A stretch of 64,000 nucleotides of DNA, from the NCBI GenBank assembly GCA_905147135.1, contig LR990053.1, positions 10,676,501 to 10,740,500 on the forward strand, read 5' to 3'. The stretch's first letter is position 1; every line of letters starts with the position of its first letter. Position numbers and translations under genes: made by a program. Source of the stretch: Blastobasis lacticolella. Lineage: Eukaryota; Arthropoda; Insecta; Lepidoptera; Blastobasidae. This document shows positions 35,635 through 46,663 of the stretch, in pieces. The notes under the pieces were generated by a model that saw only the letters and a list, made by a program, of their open reading frames with translations, was not told the origin of the DNA and ran no database searches.

Positions 35635-35822
35635 GCTCGGGGTCCGCCGTGGATATGGTCCAGGTTTTGGCAGATCAGATAATTATAATTCTGTCAGGAC
35701 AGAGTCAAGTGGCGGTGCATAGTCTCTGCCTATCCCACCTGTGGGACAGAGGCGTGAGCTTTATATATGTATGTATGTGGAGTGACTACTATCTGATCTC
35801 CGTAACCCTGTTAACGTGGGCA
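35635..35822 (-). mobile_element. SINE A copy split by repeat E
   Basis: The left part (ggggtccgccgtggatatgg, ttttggcagatcagataatt) and right part (gtggagtgactactatctga, cctccgtaaccctg-like) are adjacent segments of SINE A. They are separated by an inserted repeat E at 35690-35777. Head and 3' tip are missing. The E insertion is therefore younger than this SINE copy. Confidence 0.75.
35690..35777 (-). mobile_element. Repeat E inserted in SINE A
   Basis: Minus strand: acatacatacatatataaag, ctcacgcctctgtcccacag, gtgggataggcagagactat, then accgccacttgactctgtcc, as in the copy at 50115-50250. Confidence 0.75.
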
Positions 35823-36414
35823 CCCCAGGGGGGCGTGTCGTGTAATGCGTGTGGTTGTGGTACGTGGTACACGATAATAAGATTCGAGATTATCATCATC
35901 ATCTCAGCCATCGTAACCTTAGTTTGGAGGCCTCAGCGTCTTTCACACCGATTGCATCTTGAAGCCATTGGCTCCCTATACGACCTTTACAAGCCTACCA
36001 TTCACCTCATTTGTGTTATCCTAGACTGCCATTGCCGGTATACAGCCATTCATACTCGAGGTTTTTTCGCCATCGGTTCTGCGAACAATGCGTACGGAAT
36101 AAAGAAAAATACAATGTAAGCGAGGTACAATAGGATAGCAGCCTAGTTACTTTACTCGGATTATTAACTACGGACGACTTCGTTAATTTGGTTTTTGTAT
36201 TTCTGTAATAATTCTTTTCGAACGGATTCCATCTTTTTGAATCATGTGTCTCAAGTAATAGTGTGGTTAGGAATCATACAACGAATAATTTCAGTACCAT
36301 GAAAATGTTATTTCGGTAAATGTAAAATATACACAGCAATATTACTATGAACTCCGAAACCTTCTAATAGTGATCACGCAACGGGAGGTGAATAAACCCG
36401 TAGCGGCGTAGCGC
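35823..36414. other. Spacer, possible old LINE tail
   Basis: gattatcatcatcatctcag near 35888 looks like a GAT tail of an inverted element, but I cannot confirm a family from what follows. Confidence 0.3.
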
Positions 36415-37407
36415 TAAATCAGGACACGTGGTGCCCGCGGCTCGTAGCCCGTAGCGGTGCTACGAACTGTGGTTAGTGTACACTTTCTATTCTATTACTG
36501 TATATCGATAACTATAGTACTTATATAGTACGTTCTATTACTGTATATCGATAACTATAGTACTAGATAGTATAGCATATGCTTTTGTTCCAGAGTACAG
36601 TGTTATTCTTGTCTTTAGTCTCATTTGGACATTTATGACAGTTTCCATAGTTTCGCCTGAAATATGTTATGGTGTGGATGGTTTCTTTAATAGATTATTT
36701 ACATAATAAAGGAATGAAGGCGTACTAATTTTAATTTGCGTGAATTCGACATAGGAACACCTTCTACTTAGAAATGTTTATTTATACCTTCTACTTAAAA
36801 ATGTTTATTTATAAGTTAAGGCCTCATTAAACCATATCCTTACGTATGCAATTGGCTATTTTTCTCAGTTACACATTTGCTTAATATTTTTGATTGTACG
36901 TAACATATCAAAAATAATATTTGATTTCGAAAATAGAGTATGTTTAGATGACCCAATATTAAGTATTAGTAGGATATGATTTAATATGGACTTAACTTAT
37001 AAATAAACGTTTCTAAATAGAAAACGTTTCTGTGCCGTGTTCACACAAATTAAAATTGGTACATCTTCATTCCTTTTTAAGACAATTACAAAACTAGTCA
37101 CTATCCACACTATAACATATTTCAGGCGAAACTATGGAAACTATTATCCATATTCAAATGAGACTAAACATAAGAATAATACTGCATTCTGTAACAATAC
37201 CATACAATAACGCTTTATCTTTACAACGTTATATGATAGTTTTTGTTTCAATAGATGTTTGGCCGTCAGTTATACAATAAGCAATACATATATCAGGGTC
37301 TGGAACAGCTAAATCGGGATTTGTGTATCCGGGGCTTGTAGCCCGTAGCCATGCTACGAACTATGGTTCATGTACACTTTATATTCTATTACTTTATAAG
37401 CAACTAT
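36415..37407. mobile_element. About 1-kb foldback element with terminal direct repeats
   Basis: Two long inverted arms lie at about 36596-36840 and 36985-37190: ctttagtctcatttgg, ccatagtttcgcctgaaata and aatgtttatttataagttaa on the left have reverse complements on the right (ttcaggcgaaactatgg, ttaacttataaataaacgtt). The arms are flanked by about 100-bp direct, not inverted, repeats containing gtagcccgtagc and tgctacgaact (36415-36515 and 37311-37407). No coding sequence inside. Confidence 0.75.
36490..36564 (+). repeat. 43-bp tandem duplication in the left part of the foldback
   Basis: A 32-bp block starting ttctattactgtatatcg occurs at 36490-36521 and 36533-36564 with a period of 43 bases. 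Confidence 0.9.
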
Positions 37408-38213
37408 CTTTACATCTATCTAGAACGTACGGTTTACATGATAACGGTATGATACAGCGGCGGTATTGATTTTGTCAAGTATATTTCGATTGTTACCCTA
37501 CCCTACACCAACCCTACACCTACCATACACCTAACCTACATCTACCCCATACCTTTTTTACCCTTTTTTCTTGCCTATAAACCTTCCTCTTGAATAAACT
37601 CTATCTATTGATGAAAATCGCATTAAAGTTATAGGTAAGTGAAAATAAAATCTGTTACCCCATTTGAGTATACATTACTCTGTCAACAATTTTTGCGTAC
37701 ATGTGAAAAACGAAACCTACCTACCTAAAAGACGAAATAGGCTAGTTTTCACTGAAGTCTGAGCTAACAAATTTAGCTAACGATTTATATTAACTAGTAT
37801 AATAACATTTTAGATGACGTCCTTTTAGATCGTAATAATTATTTCACGACCAAATAACCGAAGAAAGTTACATCGAACCCTTTCGGTAACCGTTGACAAC
37901 CTTTCAAGTAACCTAAAGGCAGATTACGCCCCTTCATAAGGGGTGTTACTTAGGAACATAACAAAGCTACATGAAAGTATAAATTGTGGAACAAAATTTA
38001 TATATTTTAATAATTTTGATGAGATAGTTGTCATCTTCTTAGCAGTCAGTTCTGGCTTCTGCTCGGACCCGCATTCTCACTCTTCCTCCTACACTTTGTG
38101 TTTTTACACCAGATATAAATTTTATTCAATATTACGAAGTTGAGAATGGACTTAAAAAACTATAGAACTTCGCGGAAGAATATAAAATTCACAGTCACGA
38201 GAGAGAAAACATA
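37408..38213. other. Spacer
   Basis: Contains a short imperfect run of 'ccctacac' phrases at about 37497-37530. No gene. Confidence 0.35.
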
Positions 38214-38428
38214 TGAATCTTTGTTCGCTTCCCGGCCGGTCAGGAATTGAAATGATTATTTTAAACTTCTGTTACGGGCCTGGGTATTATATCTATGTAT
38301 ATAAAGTAGATATATAAAAAAGTTGTTTATCAGTTGTTTAGCACCCATAACACAAGCTTTGCTTACTTCAGGGTTCTAGCCCCATCGCCCTAGCACCATC
38401 TATGGCGCTGTGTGAATTGTCCAATTAT
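38214..38428 (+). mobile_element. SINE B, copy 2, head truncated
   Basis: Begins at the B-box/T-stem region (ttcgcttcccggccggtcag), then cttctgttacgggcctgggt, cacccataacacaagctttg and atggcgctgtgtgaattgtc. Matches 1550-1735. Confidence 0.8.
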
Positions 38429-38483
38429 GTATCCAAGAAGACATGTAGAAGCACATTTTGCTTTAGCACAAAGGCATGTTGCG

Positions 38484-38530
38484 GGTTTCCTACCGCGTAC
38501 CTTTGTTACCAATAGCCTTATATTTCTACG
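38484..38530 (+). repeat. Half copy of hairpin family F
   Basis: ggtttcctaccgcgtacctt then tgttaccaatagccttatat match the left arm of the 50386-50500 hairpin; the other arm is missing. Confidence 0.7.
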
Positions 38531-38936
38531 CACACATATATGTGATAACAACTACGATAGTTTAAAACATTACAACATTCATAAGTTACTCATAAACCGA
38601 TCCTCATAAACTCATAACGCACTACGAAGCCAGGTGCTCGATAATGAAGCATCCAAACACCGCCCGCCGGTCCGTAATCATTATTTAATGAAGTCAATAC
38701 ATCCCTGCGTTGGCGGACTGCGATATAATCCCACTTAGGGGCGCCTCGGGCACCTGTCGATACCCATCTAGCGAACAAGCTCTGAGTGGCGAGACGACGC
38801 GAGAAAATGTAGGATAAGCCGTTTACGCTTTGTCGTGTTTATGACGCGTTGAACGTTGTACATGAATTAGGATGTACGAGAGGATCAAAGGTGTAATGCC
38901 AAAGAAATCTTTGGCACGACACTTTCTTTAATCTAC
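38531..38936. other. Spacer with TAAT-rich segment
   Basis: Around 38630-38780 (tccgtaatcattatttaatg) non-repetitive and compact; could be regulatory, unproven. Confidence 0.3.
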
Positions 38937-39219
38937 GCTCTATTTGGTCATCATCATCATCACAGTCCATAACAGTCCACTGCAGGACTAATGGCCTCTC
39001 CCGAAAATGGGGAGGTTATTGCCATAATCTTCATGCTTGGCCGGTGGGTAGGAGATTGCAGTGCTATAAATATAATAATGGAAAACGCTGCTGCCCATTT
39101 TCCAGCCTACGGGGACTAGATCTTTTGCCTCGAAAACATTAGTCGCCTTGTATAATACCGACGAGTGTACGGGGTTGGTGCTATTTTACTCTGCCGGACA
39201 CCACATGGCTCTATTTGGT
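38937..39219 (-). mobile_element. SINE-like retroposon C, copy 4, with perfect 12-bp target duplication
   Basis: The element (38949-39207) lies between identical copies of gctctatttggt at 38937-38948 and 39208-39219. In element orientation it runs from the gtgtggtgtccgg end to a GAT repeat tail. About 259 bp; ends agree with the 7085 copy. Confidence 0.9.
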
Positions 39220-40149
39220 GCTCATTGATATTTTGTTTTTGTGCTCACACATCAGATTTGATATTATAGGCAAAATATGAATACTAGATATTTAGGCAAA
39301 ATCTAAATAAGCCATAGCTAGGAATTATTTAGCAAGCTTCTGAAACTGCAGCTTCGTAAACCTTCTAAAATGCCTACAGCTTATTTATTTATTATGTTTA
39401 TTGGTACAACCGTAACATATCATAATATAATTTACAAAATCCATGCTCCTTACGTGACAGGTGAACACCAAAACATCCCGATATATTTTCATTCATCCGC
39501 GAACTTACCGCCGAATACTGTTTCATCCGTACAAACCAGTTGCGATTCCCTTTTTCTATTAACAGAATAATTTGCCACATGTTAAAATATTCCAGAAAGG
39601 GGACCATTTGAACACCGAAATGGGTATTTGGTATCTATCTAATTCCGCTATCCACGAGAAGACACACTCAAAGTATCAGGTGTTACATGAATTCCTAATC
39701 TTAATGGAGCGAACCTCGAGATAAGGGTGGTAAATCATCGTCCCACTTCCCAACCTGGGAAGAAACAGATTGTCACGAATAAAATATTGGATAAGTTGAG
39801 AATAAAAGGTGTTTTACTTTACCAGTCCCGAGAACCAATTCCGTTTTCGTGAATACTTTATTGAATCGATGAATGACAAGTGAAATGTTTCGACGTGAAA
39901 TTGGTTGTTACTAAAGCATATTTTAGATTACCTAGGTTATAATTAGCGACTCGGCTATTAATGTCATACGAATAAATAAATGAATTTTAGATTAAATAAT
40001 TTTAATGGTATGGGGAGTCTGTATGTGGATGTACCCTCTCATTATTTAAAATTAAAATGGTATATTCTAAAGTACCAAATATATTTTCATCTTAGTATTT
40101 ATTTATTTCCTTTGGCACAAATTGACAAACTACAGTCTTATACAGTTAT
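39220..40149. other. Spacer
   Basis: No gene recognised. Confidence 0.35.
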
Positions 40150-40475
40150 ATAAATACCTAGTGGTAGAGGTATCCGACTAGCAAGCGTGAGGTACGGGGT
40201 TCGAATCCCACTGCAGCCATGTACCAATGACTCTTTTTTGAGTTATGTACGTTACGGTGAGGGTAAACATCGTGATGAAATATTCACATTCAGCCGACTG
40301 AATGTGTACCCATGATCCAATCTGGTCAGGTTCCCCTGGTAGAATGGTCACGGAGGTCAGATGTCAGTCGCCCCATTGTAATTACTTGATCTACCAAATC
40401 CTGGATCATAGTCAAGACGGACCCCGGGCCCTCGTGCGCGAGAGCGCAACCAGGACATTAGCACCCAAATTATTT
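40150..40475 (+). mobile_element. SINE A, near-complete copy
   Basis: tRNA-like head with A-box-like tagtggtagaggt and a perfect B box ggttcgaatcc (about 40199-40209), then ccatgtaccaatgactc, ttacggtgagggtaaacatc, ggtcaggttcccctggtaga and gaccccgggccctcgtgcgc. The 3' end is AT-rich. The head is diverged from the 57372-57748 copy. Confidence 0.85.
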
Positions 40476-41263
40476 TTTATATCATCATGATCGATTATCA
40501 AATATTTCGTCGTTAATACCAACTCAAAATTTGAAACACCGAGAAAAGAGAGTAAAATTAATTACGTCAATGTTTTTAATTACGGCCACAGTTTTTAAGT
40601 TCAATTTTCACCCGGAAACTCAAACGGTTAGGTGTCCTCCGGTGAAATGATTATCGAAAAAAAAAATCCTTCCAGATAACGCCTCTCCTTTACGCTCCGA
40701 AGGTCGTGAGATGGAATCGAAACCTTATTTACCTAGAAACAAGAGCTATTTCGTGTTGAAAAACACTTCAACGTGTACTTCCGAAATATGTGTCTGTTAA
40801 AGCGAATTTGGGTCTAATCTCCTTGCCATTACGGTCGGCAATCGAGCGACACAGCGATACAGTGGGGCTGTAGGCGTCACGTTTAAATATGATTTATGCA
40901 AGTAATTTAGTTAAGTACATAGAGACATTAGGAGCTTGCTCTCGGCGTGTTGGATAGATTAAAATGTTCCGTTCGTTCCTACATCCTTTGTGGTACCGGA
41001 TGCGGTCTGTACGTTGCAATAAATTATGTATTTCCTCACTGACAATGGGATTTCGTACCGGTTCTGACGACATTATTAATTGTGATTGTCATCGTGGTGA
41101 ATTATATTGTCAGCCTAATCTGTATTGGAGATACTTATACAGTAGAGTGATATATTACAATTATCGCTAGCACGATGGTAGATAACGCAATCTAATCAGC
41201 CGAAACTTGAGATTATTTCCATATTGTAGCAACAGGTATGACTAAGTATTTAAAAATGTAATA
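40476..41263. other. Spacer
   Basis: No gene recognised. Confidence 0.35.
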
Positions 41264-41532
41264 TACAGGGTGTTACATAATATATGTATAAAGCCGTGAA
41301 CTGGTTAGAGTGTTAAACATAATAAAACGATAGGTACAATTATTTCTGTTGTACGTGGAATTTTTGTACCTATCGTTTTCATACATTTAGCACTCTATAC
41401 GGTTCACGGCTTCATACATATGTTATATAAAAAAAATTCACGTACGACAGAAATAATTGTACCTATCGTTTTATTATGTTTAACACTCCATCCAGTTCAC
41501 GGCTTTATACATATATTATGTAACACCCTGTA
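41264..41532. mobile_element. TA-flanked MITE, Tc1/mariner-like ends
   Basis: The element at 41266-41530 (265 bp) begins cagggtgttacataatatat and ends with the matching reverse complement tattatgtaacaccctg, and is flanked by TA on both sides. TA duplication and CAGGGTG ends suit a Tc1/mariner non-autonomous element. Inside is an extra inverted partial copy of one arm (41358-41428: gtacctatcgttttcataca, ggttcacggcttcatacata). No transposase. Confidence 0.85.
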
Positions 41533-41778
41533 TGTTGGTATAACATGATACGCTAAAATATTCATTTATTCGGCGACAAAGTACAGTATTATCTAATTTG
41601 GGTTTGTGAACCGAGTACAAGTTATTTACATAACAAACTCCAACATTGTAAGCAAGAGTTGCGCACCTAAACCTTTAGCATTTCCCTTCTCATAATATTT
41701 ACAATGGCCAAAACTAGTAAACAGTAGGTATTACGTAACAACATGCAACCAATATTATGTAACCCTATTTTTGAAACA

Positions 41779-41893
41779 GCTCGCATCTACGTGAACGCTC
41801 GCGTGCGCTGTCTATCTCTTTCACACTCGTGGTAAGTTGCTAGAGATAGAAAAGATAAGCATTAGAAGGCGAGCGCTCGTGTGGATGCGAGCG
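41779..41893. repeat. 115-bp inverted repeat
   Basis: gctcgcatctacgtgaacgc pairs with gcgctcgtgtggatgcgagc across about 70 bases; an inner pair (tatctctttc / gagatagaaa) supports one extended hairpin. Confidence 0.7.
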
Positions 41894-42191
41894 GTTTAAA
41901 AAATTGGGCGCCAAGCATTTAAATTTTTTCGGACAATCGGTTTGGGCCTATGACTTATATTAGTTAAGGTATCTCACAAAATTTTGTGACAATTAAAAAG
42001 TCGAACTCGGTACCTCTCGCTTACAAGTCGCCCCCGCTACCTATTAGGCCAGCGAAGCTTCGTGTAAGAGAATGACGTCACTGCAATGTTTGATGAAACG
42101 CTCTCTAGGAAAGCCGTCCCGGCTATCCTAGGAAACTGCGTCTTAGTACGGGTACGGGATTATCAATTTCAACTCACCAAACGATCTGGGG

Positions 42192-42410
42192 GCTTACTAT
42201 CGCGCTCTGACATTTCGAATTCGACATTTTTTATAGTTAAATAACATCTATTAAAAAAGTCCTTAGAAACGATTTTTCTCAATAGAGGATTGGCGAAGAT
42301 AGTTGAGAACAAGGTTTTTGCTTGTAATAGAGCTTTCAGTAATTTTTTAATATGGATCTGTGGCTAAAAAAAATGTCGAATTGTAAAGTCGAAAGCGCGA
42401 GAATAAGCAG
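42192..42410 (+). mobile_element. MITE P, copy 1
   Basis: Ends are inverted: tcgcgctctgacatttcgaa / ttcgacattttttatag on the left against ctaaaaaaaatgtcgaa / agtcgaaagcgcga on the right. The interior (caaggtttttgcttgtaata, gagctttcagtaat) matches, inverted, the element at 60582-60792. About 215 bp, no coding. Confidence 0.75.
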
Positions 42411-42524
42411 GGGCAATCGTAATGTGAACAAGCAGAGGTGCCTCAGCACATCACGATCGGCTCTAGTCGACGATATCCATTACATACCTACACACAGACT
42501 GCTAAAATCATAACCCTACATATA

Positions 42525-42599
42525 ATAGCCGACTTGTTACTTCAGACTATAGGTAGCCAATAATTGGCTATCTATAGTCGGTAGTAACAAGACGGCTAT
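42525..42599. repeat. 75-bp hairpin
   Basis: atagccgacttgttact (42525) pairs with agtaacaagacggctat (42583-42599) and gactataggtagccaa with ttggctatctatagtc, with a taa loop. Near-continuous pairing. Could be a tiny MITE or a pre-miRNA-like fold. Confidence 0.8.
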
Positions 42600-43319
42600 C
42601 AAAACCTGTCATACCCTGACACCGTCACTTCAGTCGCGGAGTGCAGCAGTACTCATAGTAATGATTCGGGTGCGTCGCGATAAAATTTCCACCCGCCCGC
42701 AGCGAGTTCAAGGATACTGGGTGTGTCGTAATGTCAAAGATGGAGCGGTTTCGAATGACAGATGACTGGCATTTTGTGATTTATTTTACGGTTTTTATCG
42801 TGAATCTTGGTTAAACAGTAGCTCGTTAAATATATTTTAAAATGTTGGTTATTATGTCACTGGTGATTTCTATGCTGCACTATAGCTAGGATTGGGAGAG
42901 AATACTTACTAAAGGTATTTTGGATTATGTTTTAAAGTGTCCTAGATAATATTTTGGTATTTAAAAATGTAGATTTTGCTGAGCAAGTTTAGTAAATTTT
43001 ACGGTGTCTAGTACAAAACTTCAATACTCAAAACTACATACTAGGAATAAAATAATAAGGATGCCAGCGTAGTTTCAATGTTTGTCCATCGCTTTAATTA
43101 AACCGAAACCATTAAAACGAATGTACCAATACACAATCGACTCTCTGTGTTGAGGTACAATTCCAATATTTTGTTTATGAAAAAGAAATTTAATTAAGCA
43201 TCTTAATCTACTAACTTTGTAATAGTAACAACACTCAAAAGATACAAAATTGTTACAAACATTTTTCTCTCTTTCAAACTCGCGTAAGTTTCCACTTTGT
43301 ACCACACGCTACTATGACT
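42600..43319. other. Spacer
   Basis: Nothing recognised. Confidence 0.3.
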
Positions 43320-43590
43320 CATCCGGTGCTCGCCATGTCTGGAAAACTCTTCGTGACGACCACGTGACGTCAATGTTTGCTGACTACAACGTTGAGATCG
43401 CAGTTTATGGCGGCGCTAGCAGTCAACGCTACTCATTGTAACGGTCTTCATTTAGATTAGTTCATCGTTTTGCCGTGCCGTCAAAATAGGTTTGCATAAT
43501 TCATTATCGCCGGAATTTTGTTATCCGCCATTTTGTATTTAATTATGCAAATGGATGCCCAAAATTAGCGAGCCAAGTGCGCGCTTCAGT
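43320..43590. promoter_or_regulatory. Candidate regulatory segment with overlapping E-box/CRE and octamer site
   Basis: CACGTG (43361-43366) overlaps a perfect TGACGTCA (43365-43372). Downstream are tttgcataat (43491-43500) and the POU octamer ATGCAAAT (43545-43552), with a ccgccattttg motif between. Unique, non-repeat DNA. That it is functional is inference from site content only. Confidence 0.3.
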
Positions 43591-45738
43591 ATTTCAGTAG
43601 TTTGTGTTGGAAAGTTTACGACTTTAAAAGAACAGAAGTTAGCACCAGAACTCGGTATTATAGTTTAACGTTAGTTCGTTTTATTTTTGTTTACAATTAC
43701 AGTAGTATACCTACAGTTTAAACAGATTTTATTATTAATGAAAAAGCGGAATCCATAAAAATGACGTAAAAAAGTTCTTTTTATTTGATGGAATAATATG
43801 ACACTAGCACTAAGCATTTTATTCCTTCTCCTAATGCACATTTTGAAACAGTAGGTATCTAGTGGCAAATCTTTGTTTCTCTTTTTGCCTTGAACTAATA
43901 TCATTTTCATCCATTATTTTAAAAAGTAAATAGAAGACCACTCCTATCTATAAGGCGCTTGTACTAATCTAAACCTACCATGGCATCGTTCGATATTTCG
44001 ACATCGTCATAAAAGAAAAAAGAAACAACGCCCACATCCGCGAGCGCCGAGAGATCTGTCCGAACTAATGATTTACACCGACACATCCCCAAAATATTGC
44101 ACCGAACCTCCCCACCGAACAGCTCACTTAATGATGTGCAGCACTAATTCATAGCGATTAACTTGCAGCCCCTGCAAGTGCAAGTGAGCTATAGTGTTAT
44201 CTCACGCGATCGTAATTTACACAGCTCGATTAAGTGGTCAGTTGTAGTCGGGTAGCAGTTTTCTCATGATTTTCGATAATATATGCTATGTATTTTATTA
44301 CAAAACTTTCTGAGAGAGGTTACTGCTTATAGATTGTGATTGTTCAGGATGATTGGTCGAGAATTTTCGAGGTAAACGCACTGCGGTTAATACAGCTCTA
44401 TGATTGGTCAATTTCCTTTATTTCGACGGACGTAGAGTAACGATTGCCGAGACCTGGCTGTGGCCGATCGTCATTCGTGCGCGCGAACGCATTACAAACC
44501 GGTCACACTTTTCAGTGTGTCTTCCTTGCACTATGACACTGGCAGAAATGATTATCTAGCTGTTGATTGACCCGTAGCCATAATCAAAAATTGAAATTGA
44601 ATTGGGTTCCGTCCTCATAGTAACGTTTCTGAATATGGGTGTAATTTATTCAGTAACGAATAGTCTTAGATTACAGTACACAATTGTATTATACTTCCTA
44701 CTTTTATTCATAACATTTTGTTGACATAAATAGTTCAGACACTACCTTCAGTCACGCTTACCGTCAACCCGATAGTTATTTCGGAAAATCTTCTCATAAT
44801 GCATTTTACAAGCTGCCTTCTCCTTTATCCAAAGTAAATGGCGTTGGCTGGAATTAAATTTCATGTCGTCGGAAAACATTGGTGTCTCCCTCGCACTAAG
44901 GCTAGTAAGCGCCGACCCAGCGCATTCGACCCACTGCAGGTTGCTTTTTTGCCTTGTTTTGGCTGCAACATGGAAGCACTCAGTTTTCAATTAACGATAT
45001 AGAGATTTTCCGCGTCGCCGAGCTTATCCTCGCTCGCTTGTAATGGAGCACCGAATTCTTGTATTGCTTTTGCTTTTCTCCCTTTGTGCACCTGCCTAAT
45101 TTTATTTGCACATTGTTTTCTGCATTTCTATATTACACATTGTTTTGTTCGTTTTATTATTACAAGCTTTTATTTAACTTGTACTGTTCATATGTATGTA
45201 AGGTGTCTGTCAAAATTTACAAACAAATTTTCGACCATATGTTGGTATATGATTGAGCTGAAATTTGGTATCCTATGTAACTTGGATCACAATGAATTAA
45301 TATGGTTCCATGGTACCTGGATTCCTGGTTCCATGGCTGGTCTGATTTTTAAGTCGGACGGTGGTCGTAGGAACTAATTAACGTAATGTGATGACTCCAC
45401 CGTGTTTGGGCTCTTTGGAATGGTCTGGATGAGTAGGTACTATACCGCACAATAAAGTCTTATTATGAAAATGTTTTGTCATTGCTTATGGTGCTTCAGG
45501 TTTAGTCAAATGTAGTCATGTATTCGATATAGGCTTATAGTATCTGTACTTCGTGTAGATCGGGTCCTAATATCGCGAATGCAGCCAGCGGCTTTAAGTT
45601 TTATGGTACTTCATAAGTTTTAGATGTAGTTTAAGTAGAAAATATTACTTTCCTATTTAAATAGTAAAAAAAAAACTCCGACTCTCGAGTCGCCGTGAAC
45701 TCTCAACATAATAAAAAAAACGACGTGCTGGATTACCC
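43591..45738. other. Unique stretch with a weak exon-like frame
   Basis: The minus frame 44748-44990 has no recognised domain, but near its end has a good splice-donor-like context (gacg|gtaagcg at about 44756-44766) and protein-like residues (SSQRHLLWIKEKAACKMHYE). Not enough to call a gene. Confidence 0.25.
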
Positions 45739-45739
45739 T

Positions 45740-45955
45740 GGCAACCCAAATCTCTATTTAATTTTTCCTCCCATAAACGTTTTCAATTTCCCCGAGTCGT
45801 CCGACGGTAATGATCCGCGGAGGCGCATCTCGTCCGCCATTTTAATTGCAATTGCCCGTCCAATGCTGCGTTTGTATGCAATACTCGTAGCGGGATGGAC
45901 ATTAAGGATAAAGAAGGCCAGTAATGGAGGGCGAAGCGAATTACATTGCAATATT
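45740..45955. other. Compact non-repeat segment
   Basis: Open on both strands for 65-87 codons, with attgcaattgcccgtccaat and gatccgcggaggcgcatctc. Open frames on both strands and TAAT-poor, mixed composition hint at conserved non-coding rather than protein-coding sequence; undetermined. Confidence 0.25.
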
Positions 45956-46443
45956 TAAAAAAGCAGTCTGCTACTACGGTTTTGTCGCATGCTAACATGA
46001 GACAAACCCATTATCTATAAACTATCATAATCAGTAAAGCTCAGTGAAGCACGTGTTGCCAATAACATCAAAGAGTCGACAATCTGATTACCGGGAGAGC
46101 AACTCGCGTGACGGTGTTCAGGTACCTACCTACACTCAATATGGCGTCTTTTAGGGAGAGCCGGGAAACACGCGAAGTCTCGTGTTGTTCCGGATGAAAG
46201 CAGATCGAGCCAGACCAATCCGGATTTTAAGTGCGCCGGCCACTATTAGCGAGAAAGGTTCGGTCCTTTGCACGGTTCAGGTGATGCAAAAATAGCGATT
46301 CATGGTTATGTGTTTTGTTTTCCTATTGGATGAATCAGTACATGTCGACTGCTTAATAATAAATGATTTTAAGTAAAATAACAAACGATAAGAAGAAAAA
46401 TAACATTACAAGCATGATAATGATAATTTTGATTCCATGCTAG
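45956..46443. other. Spacer
   Basis: No gene recognised. Confidence 0.35.
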
Positions 46444-46663
46444 TTCTAGATGTGTAAAATAAAATAAATAAAATACTATATTTTACACATCTAGAAACGA
46501 TTAGAAGAATGATATATCGCTATAAGCGATATATATATATATATAAAAGGTCGAAGGAAAACATACATTATGTTTTCCTTCGACCTTTCCTGTAAGAAAT
46601 ATAAAGTAGGCACCATGCAGGCCAGACCATAAACAATTTTGTTTTAAAATAAAATTATGGTCT
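46444..46663. repeat. Cluster of four consecutive palindromes
   Basis: (1) ttctagatgtgtaaaat 46444-46460 with its perfect complement 46480-46496. (2) atatatcgct 46512-46521 with agcgatatat 46525-46534, running into a TA tract. (3) aaaggtcgaaggaaaacata 46546-46565 with its perfect 20-bp complement 46569-46588, loop cat. (4) agaccataa 46624-46632 with ttatggtct 46655-46663. Confidence 0.85.

Noticed and set aside
35649..36119. 156-codon open frame as a protein gene
   Set aside because: It reads through a SINE A copy, an inserted repeat E and downstream repeat-like DNA; the frame is a by-product.
36415..37407. LTR retrotransposon (direct repeats about 0.9 kb apart)
   Set aside because: No gag/pol, primer-binding site or polypurine tract; the interior is a foldback, and the direct repeats do not show clear TG...CA ends.
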